In this document: piece by piece, positions 6,985-9,358 of the stretch
How positions within the stretch are numbered: position 1 is the stretch's first letter
Layout: each line of letters opens with the position of its first letter
NCBI GenBank assembly: GCA_945867875.1
Contig: CAMBJF010000082.1
Span: forward strand, 1-9,358
DNA: 9,358 bases
Reading direction: 5' to 3'
Source of the DNA: an uncultured Ruminococcus sp.
Lineage (GTDB): Bacteria; Bacillota; Clostridia; Oscillospirales; Ruminococcaceae
Notes under the pieces: generated by a model
Database searches by the model: none
The model's input: only the letters and a program-made list of their open reading frames with translations
What the model was told of the DNA's origin: nothing
Program-made: the position numbers and the translations under genes

Positions 6985-7110
6985 GTCTCGAACGTTCCAA
7001 CGGAACGTTTGAGAGGGGGAATAAGTCCGTACCGTTAAAAGGGGGAGCGGTCGTGGTCGCTGCCACCTTGCCCCCGCAATCCTTTGAGAAAGGCTTGACC
7101 GAAATTTTTA
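6985..7110 (-). repeat. G/C-rich dispersed-type repeat in the mntP 3' UTR
   Basis: This 200-bp gap after mntP holds no gene but is structured. A 13-bp hairpin, CTCGAACGTTCC (6987-6998) with GGAACGTTTGAG (7002-7013) plus one T-A pair outside, has a 3-nt loop. Runs of five Gs (7042-7046) and five Cs bracket a ggtcgtggtcg tandem. A small CCTTT-GAG-AAAGG hairpin (7081-7093) is followed by GCTTGACCGAAA (7093-7104), which is the core shared with 4871-4882. Base use differs sharply from the flanks. I associate this type of sequence with intergenic repeats in Ruminococcus from memory, not from a search. It lies between the mntP stop and the terminator at 6897-6934, so it would be transcribed in the mntP mRNA. 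Confidence 0.55.
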
Positions 7111-7135
7111 CCTTTGTGTTTAATAGTGCGGACTT

Positions 7136-7693
7136 TTATCCCATCAGATGTTCGATCAGAATTTTTATTCCGAGAATGATAAGTATTATTCCTCCCGCAA
7201 GCTCTGCTTTGGACTTGTACTTTGTTCCGAAAACCGAGCCTATCTTGACACCCGCAGCGGATATGATAAATGTGCACAGACCGATAAAAATTACGGCTTC
7301 AATAATGTTTACGTCAAGGAATGCAAAGGTCACGCCCACTGCAAGAGCGTCAATTGCGGTCGCAATGGCAAGTACGAGCATTGTCTTTGGAGCAAATGAC
7401 GGGTCAGCGCCCTCTTCATCATCTGAAAGTGACTCCTTTATCATATTGAAGCCGATTATGGCAAGGAGAATAAACGCTATCCAGTGGTCAAAAGCGGTGA
7501 TATAGCCTTTGAAATTCACGCCCAGAAGATATCCGAGTGTTGGCATAAGCGCCTGAAATCCGCCGAACCACGCTCCGCAGATAAGTGAGTATTTGAACTT
7601 GTACTTTGGCGTTGCCAGCCCCTTACAGACGGACACCGCAAATGCGTCCATTGAGAGCCCCACGGCGATGAGGAAAAGTGTTATCATATCCAT
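7136..7693 (-). CDS. mntP: manganese efflux pump MntP
   Basis: This 185-residue inner-membrane exporter should expel Mn2+ and protect against manganese excess. It has the two-fold repeated MntP (formerly DUF204/YebN) structure with six membrane helices. The conserved acidic motifs are GLSMDAFAVS with D16 in helix 1 and the matching ATAIDALAVG with D115 in helix 4. An acidic cytoplasmic linker, SDDEEGAD (90-97), lies between the two halves. Length is normal for the family. The start is fixed by AAAGGA (7704-7709 on this strand) about 10 nt upstream. The leader holds a yybP-ykoY manganese riboswitch, which independently supports the function. The gene stands alone and reads toward the hairpin at 6897-6934. 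An annotation as a generic membrane protein would miss the riboswitch link. Confidence 0.95.
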   Translation of the reverse strand: MDMITLFLIAVGLSMDAFAVSVCKGLATPKYKFKYSLICGAWFGGFQALMPTLGYLLGVNFKGYITAFDHWIAFILLAIIGFNMIKESLSDDEEGADPSFAPKTMLVLAIATAIDALAVGVTFAFLDVNIIEAVIFIGLCTFIISAAGVKIGSVFGTKYKSKAELAGGIILIILGIKILIEHLMG

Positions 7694-7744
7694 AGCTTGA
7701 TGATCCTTTCACGGTTGTATTGTATTTTATGTCCGCAGAAAAAT

Positions 7745-7802
7745 AAAAAGACCCGCATACAGATAAAGCCGAAAAAATTTCAGCTTCATCTGTATGTGAG
7801 TC
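7745..7802 (-). terminator. riboswitch-controlled terminator in the mntP leader
   Basis: On the minus strand the arm GACUCACAUACAGAUGAAGC (7802 down to 7783) pairs with GGCUUUAUCUGUAUGCGGGUC (ending at 7750). There are only an A-C mismatch and a few wobbles, the helix continues inward to a U-rich loop, and a run of Us follows at 7749-7745. The 5' arm contains CUCAC (7800-7796), which is also the 3' strand of the riboswitch closing helix, so the two structures exclude each other. Confidence 0.85.
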
Positions 7803-7883
7803 TTATCAATTAAGGCAAACCGGACTGAAAGCAGTCGGTATGTCGATTTGCCGCTTTATTTATAAAGCAGATTACTCCCCCAC
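7796..7883 (-). promoter_or_regulatory. yybP-ykoY manganese riboswitch aptamer
   Basis: Both signature loops of the family are present on the minus strand: GGGGAGUA (7880-7873) and GACAUACC (7844-7837). The closing helix can form between GUGGG (7883-7879) and CUCAC (7800-7796). Between the signatures is a 7-bp hairpin CUGCUUU/AAAGCGG. The second signature lies in a long hairpin with arms GGCAAAUCG (7852-7844) and CGGUUUGCC (7822-7814) and an inner GACUG/CAGUC stem. In known members Mn2+ bridges the two loops and stabilises the closing helix. Here that would occupy the 5' arm of the terminator and allow mntP transcription, a genetic ON switch. Confidence 0.92.
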
Positions 7884-7900
7884 GGAAATATTGTACGTTA

Positions 7901-7929
7901 ATTCTAACATATTTGAGGGCGGTTGTCAA
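7901..7929 (-). promoter_or_regulatory. promoter of the mntP leader
   Basis: On the minus strand TTGACA (7929-7924) and TAGAAT (7906-7901) are 17 nt apart. Transcription should start near 7894, just upstream of the riboswitch 5' strand, giving a leader of about 200 nt. The 355-base gap between mntP and the next gene is fully explained by this leader, this promoter and the divergent promoter at 7984-8012. Confidence 0.75.
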
Positions 7930-7983
7930 GGATAATTTCTGCGGGGTGCATACAAATTTATGTATAAAATGTCAGGAAATATA

Positions 7984-8012
7984 TTGCAATCTCACCGAAA
8001 ATACAGTATAAT
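7984..8012 (+). promoter_or_regulatory. promoter of the ATC-hydrolase-family gene
   Basis: TTGCAA (7984-7989) and a perfect TATAAT (8007-8012) are separated by 17 nt. Transcription would start near 8019, leaving a short leader with the ribosome binding site GAAGGGA (8033-8039). It is divergent from the mntP promoter, with 54 nt between the two -35 boxes. Confidence 0.75.
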
Positions 8013-8049
8013 TAGTGTATGGTAACTCTTGTGAAGGGAATGGTAATTT

Positions 8050-8682
8050 ATGAAATATTTCGGAATGCCTTTTGGAATGTGGACGCTGTTCGGAGGCTCT
8101 TTCAGAGATAAGCTCGTTTCAACGCTTGGGTATGATGATAAAACAGCTGATGAAATAAAGCGAAAGGCAAAGGTGAAGTACAGGGAGATAATCGAAAAGC
8201 TGCCCGAGTTTGAAAAAGGGGACAGGTTCAAAATGAACATCGTGAACGCTTCACTGCTGGCTGCATTTATGCTTAATATGCCCAAAAAGCCCACGGTGGA
8301 GCAGGTCGAGAAAAATTATGCAGAGTCGATGATGACAGATATGATGAAAAAATTCTGCGAATCGTCGGGCAAAAAGAAGTTCACCGACAAGGACATAGAT
8401 GGTATGAAGCAGACAGCGGCGTTAAGGGCGGCTGACAGAAACCCATATTCCTGGAATATGGACTATATCCCCTATGAGGACGGCAGCGGCTATGAGGCAA
8501 GATTTTACACCTGCGGCATCTGCGTGCTGATGAAAGAGCTGGGACTGAGTGAATATGTGCCCGCAATGTGCCGCCTTGACTACACAATGGCAGAAGCGGG
8601 CAAGGCTTCGGATTTCGTCAGGGAATATACCCTTGCATCTGGCGGACCATACTGCGACTGCGGATATAAAAAGAAAAAGTGA
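8050..8682 (+). CDS. L-2-amino-thiazoline-4-carboxylate hydrolase family protein
   Basis: This 210-residue cytoplasmic protein has the C-terminal layout of the ATC hydrolase family (PF14196), named for the ring-opening step that turns L-2-amino-thiazoline-4-carboxylate into S/N-carbamoyl-cysteine on the way to cysteine. The visible landmarks are FYTCGIC (152-158), VPAMCRLDYTMAEA (170-183) and the ending REYTLASGGPYCDCG (191-205), with cysteines at 155, 158, 174, 202 and 204. The N-terminal half is a charged helical region with one short hydrophobic stretch (ASLLAAFMLNM, about 67-77) but no signal peptide. GAAGGGA (8033-8039) fixes the start at 8050. It is monocistronic, between its own promoter and a terminator. 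Members of this family in Clostridia are numerous and mostly untested, so the enzymatic name is a family label and the real substrate may differ. Confidence 0.75.
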   Translation: MKYFGMPFGMWTLFGGSFRDKLVSTLGYDDKTADEIKRKAKVKYREIIEKLPEFEKGDRFKMNIVNASLLAAFMLNMPKKPTVEQVEKNYAESMMTDMMKKFCESSGKKKFTDKDIDGMKQTAALRAADRNPYSWNMDYIPYEDGSGYEARFYTCGICVLMKELGLSEYVPAMCRLDYTMAEAGKASDFVREYTLASGGPYCDCGYKKKK

Positions 8683-8690
8683 TATTTTTG

Positions 8691-8719
8691 ATCGGGACGA
8701 TTCAGACCGCCCCGATTTT
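8691..8719 (+). terminator. probable terminator after the ATC-hydrolase-family gene
   Basis: ATCGGG (8691-8696) pairs with CCCGAT (8711-8716), with a 14-nt loop that may pair further, followed by four Ts (8716-8719). It starts 9 nt after the stop codon and separates this gene from the convergent apt gene, whose end is 15 nt further on. The stem is short, so confidence is moderate. Confidence 0.6.
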
Positions 8720-8733
8720 ATATGACCGCAAAA

Positions 8734-9258
8734 TTATTTCTCGTCATAGGAGATAAGTGACTCCACATCATATCCCTTGAGCTTGTCCCTGCCGTTTAGT
8801 CCCTTAAGCTCGATAAGGCAGAGTATTTTCACGACCTTCGCACCAAGCTGCTCGCAAAGCCTTACAGCGGCTTCCAGAGTTCCGCCCGTAGCCATAAGGT
8901 CGTCTATTATGACCACCCTGTCGCCCTTTTTCAGTGCGTCAGTGTGCATTTCAATAACGGCTGTTCCGTATTCAAGCTCATACTCGGCAGAAACGGTCTC
9001 ACGGGGAAGCTTGCCTTTTTTGCGGACGGGAATAAAGCCCTTGTTTTTGGCATATGCAACGGGTGCGCCGAAGAGGAAGCCTCTTGCGTCAAGTCCCGCA
9101 ACAGCGTCAAACTCAACGCCGTCAAGCTTTTTTAAAAGCTGGTCTATTGACTTGTGAAAGCCCTCGCTGTCCTGAAGAAGCGATGTTACATCGTGGAAAA
9201 TTATGCCCTTCCGGGGAAAATCGGGAATGTCGGTTATGTATTTTTTTAAGTCGTTCAT
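8734..9258 (-). CDS. apt: adenine phosphoribosyltransferase
   Basis: This 174-residue cytoplasmic salvage enzyme makes AMP and pyrophosphate from adenine and PRPP. The PRPP-binding loop VVIIDDLMATGGT is at 115-127. The N-terminal IPDFPRKGIIFHDVTSLL (11-28) matches the family's PDFPxxGIxFRDITPLL with His replacing the usual Arg. GLDARGFLFGAPVA (55-68) and the KKGKLPRET hood segment (80-88) are also typical. Length is normal. AAAGGA (9268-9273 on this strand) lies 9 nt before the ATG. The gene is convergent with the ATC-hydrolase-family gene and has its own promoter at the window edge. Its neighbours (it is often near recJ or relA in Firmicutes) are not seen here; whatever lies upstream is outside the window. 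Confidence 0.95.
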   Translation of the reverse strand: MNDLKKYITDIPDFPRKGIIFHDVTSLLQDSEGFHKSIDQLLKKLDGVEFDAVAGLDARGFLFGAPVAYAKNKGFIPVRKKGKLPRETVSAEYELEYGTAVIEMHTDALKKGDRVVIIDDLMATGGTLEAAVRLCEQLGAKVVKILCLIELKGLNGRDKLKGYDVESLISYDEK

Positions 9259-9304
9259 TTTAAAATATCCTTTCTATTTATGAGTGCGAATAGATACATT
9301 TATT

Positions 9305-9333
9305 ATTATACACATTATTTGATGAAACATCAA
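9305..9333 (-). promoter_or_regulatory. apt promoter overlapped by an inverted repeat
   Basis: On the minus strand TTGATG (9333-9328) and a perfect TATAAT (9310-9305) are 17 nt apart, and transcription should start near 9298. A perfect inverted repeat TTGATG-AAA-CATCAA (9319-9333) has one arm coinciding with the whole -35 box. I found no purine riboswitch in the 40-nt leader. Confidence 0.7.
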
Positions 9334-9358
9334 GCGGTAAATTGAAAATTATCTTAAT

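Noticed and set aside
6985..7013. Possible CRISPR repeat or IS end
   Set aside because: The hairpin occurs once, there is no regular repeat-spacer pattern, no transposase frame and no target duplication that I can see.
7035..7277. Minus-strand 80-codon frame running from mntP into the repeat
   Set aside because: It is out of frame with mntP and its C-terminal end is the translated repeat; such repeats often create spurious small proteins.
6957..7505. Plus-strand open frame of 182 codons over the repeat and the 3' part of mntP
   Set aside because: It is antisense to the well-supported mntP, begins in a repeat and has no ribosome binding site or recognisable motif.
9259..9358. Purine riboswitch before apt
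   Set aside because: The leader from the predicted start is only about 40 nt, too short for the aptamer, and the conserved loops are not seen.

Overview
The window looks like a chromosomal segment from a Gram-positive, low-to-moderate G+C member of the Clostridia, most likely Ruminococcus or a close relative. The evidence is the near-uniform GAAAGG(A)-type ribosome binding sites about 9-10 nt before starts, an evident TTG start, consensus sigma-A promoters, Clostridia-type protein families (long FtsX-type ABC permease, ATC-hydrolase family, MntP behind a yybP-ykoY riboswitch) and a G/C-rich intergenic repeat of a kind I associate with Ruminococcus. The genus is an inference; no rRNA or marker gene is present.

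Left part (1-2830): a promoter at 12-40 drives a tight three-gene operon: a GAF-GGDEF diguanylate cyclase with an intact active site and product-inhibition site, a CobU-like P-loop nucleotide-binding protein that has lost the family's guanylylated histidine, and the type IV pilus retraction ATPase PilT. A strong intrinsic terminator closes it. The pairing suggests c-di-GMP and GTP-linked control of twitching or pilus retraction, with the degenerate CobU-like protein as the unexplained member.

Middle-left (2831-4956): a polytopic membrane protein (TTG start) is translationally coupled by an ATGA overlap to a short polyprenyl-phosphate-type family 2 glycosyltransferase. Together they look like a lipid-linked-sugar synthase and a membrane partner. 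A remnant of a dispersed repeat and a terminator follow.

Middle (4957-6934): a consensus promoter flanked by two palindromes drives an intact LolD/MacB-type ABC ATPase. Its cognate FtsX-type permease is broken: the N-terminal start and the C-terminal third are present in different frames, with the bulk of the gene missing. A bidirectional hairpin terminator follows.

Right part (6935-9358): on the minus strand lie a repeat element in the 3' UTR and the manganese exporter mntP. Its roughly 200-nt leader carries a recognisable Mn2+ (yybP-ykoY) riboswitch whose closing helix overlaps the 5' arm of a terminator. Divergent from it is a plus-strand gene of the L-2-amino-thiazoline-4-carboxylate hydrolase family. 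Convergent with that gene is apt (adenine phosphoribosyltransferase) on the minus strand, with a good promoter overlapped by an inverted repeat at the right edge.

I see no tRNA, rRNA, CRISPR array, integrase or insertion sequence. The items most worth attention are the CobU-like gene in the cyclase-pilT operon, the internally deleted permease, the switch architecture before mntP, and the repeat placed about 30 nt after two stop codons in the sense direction.
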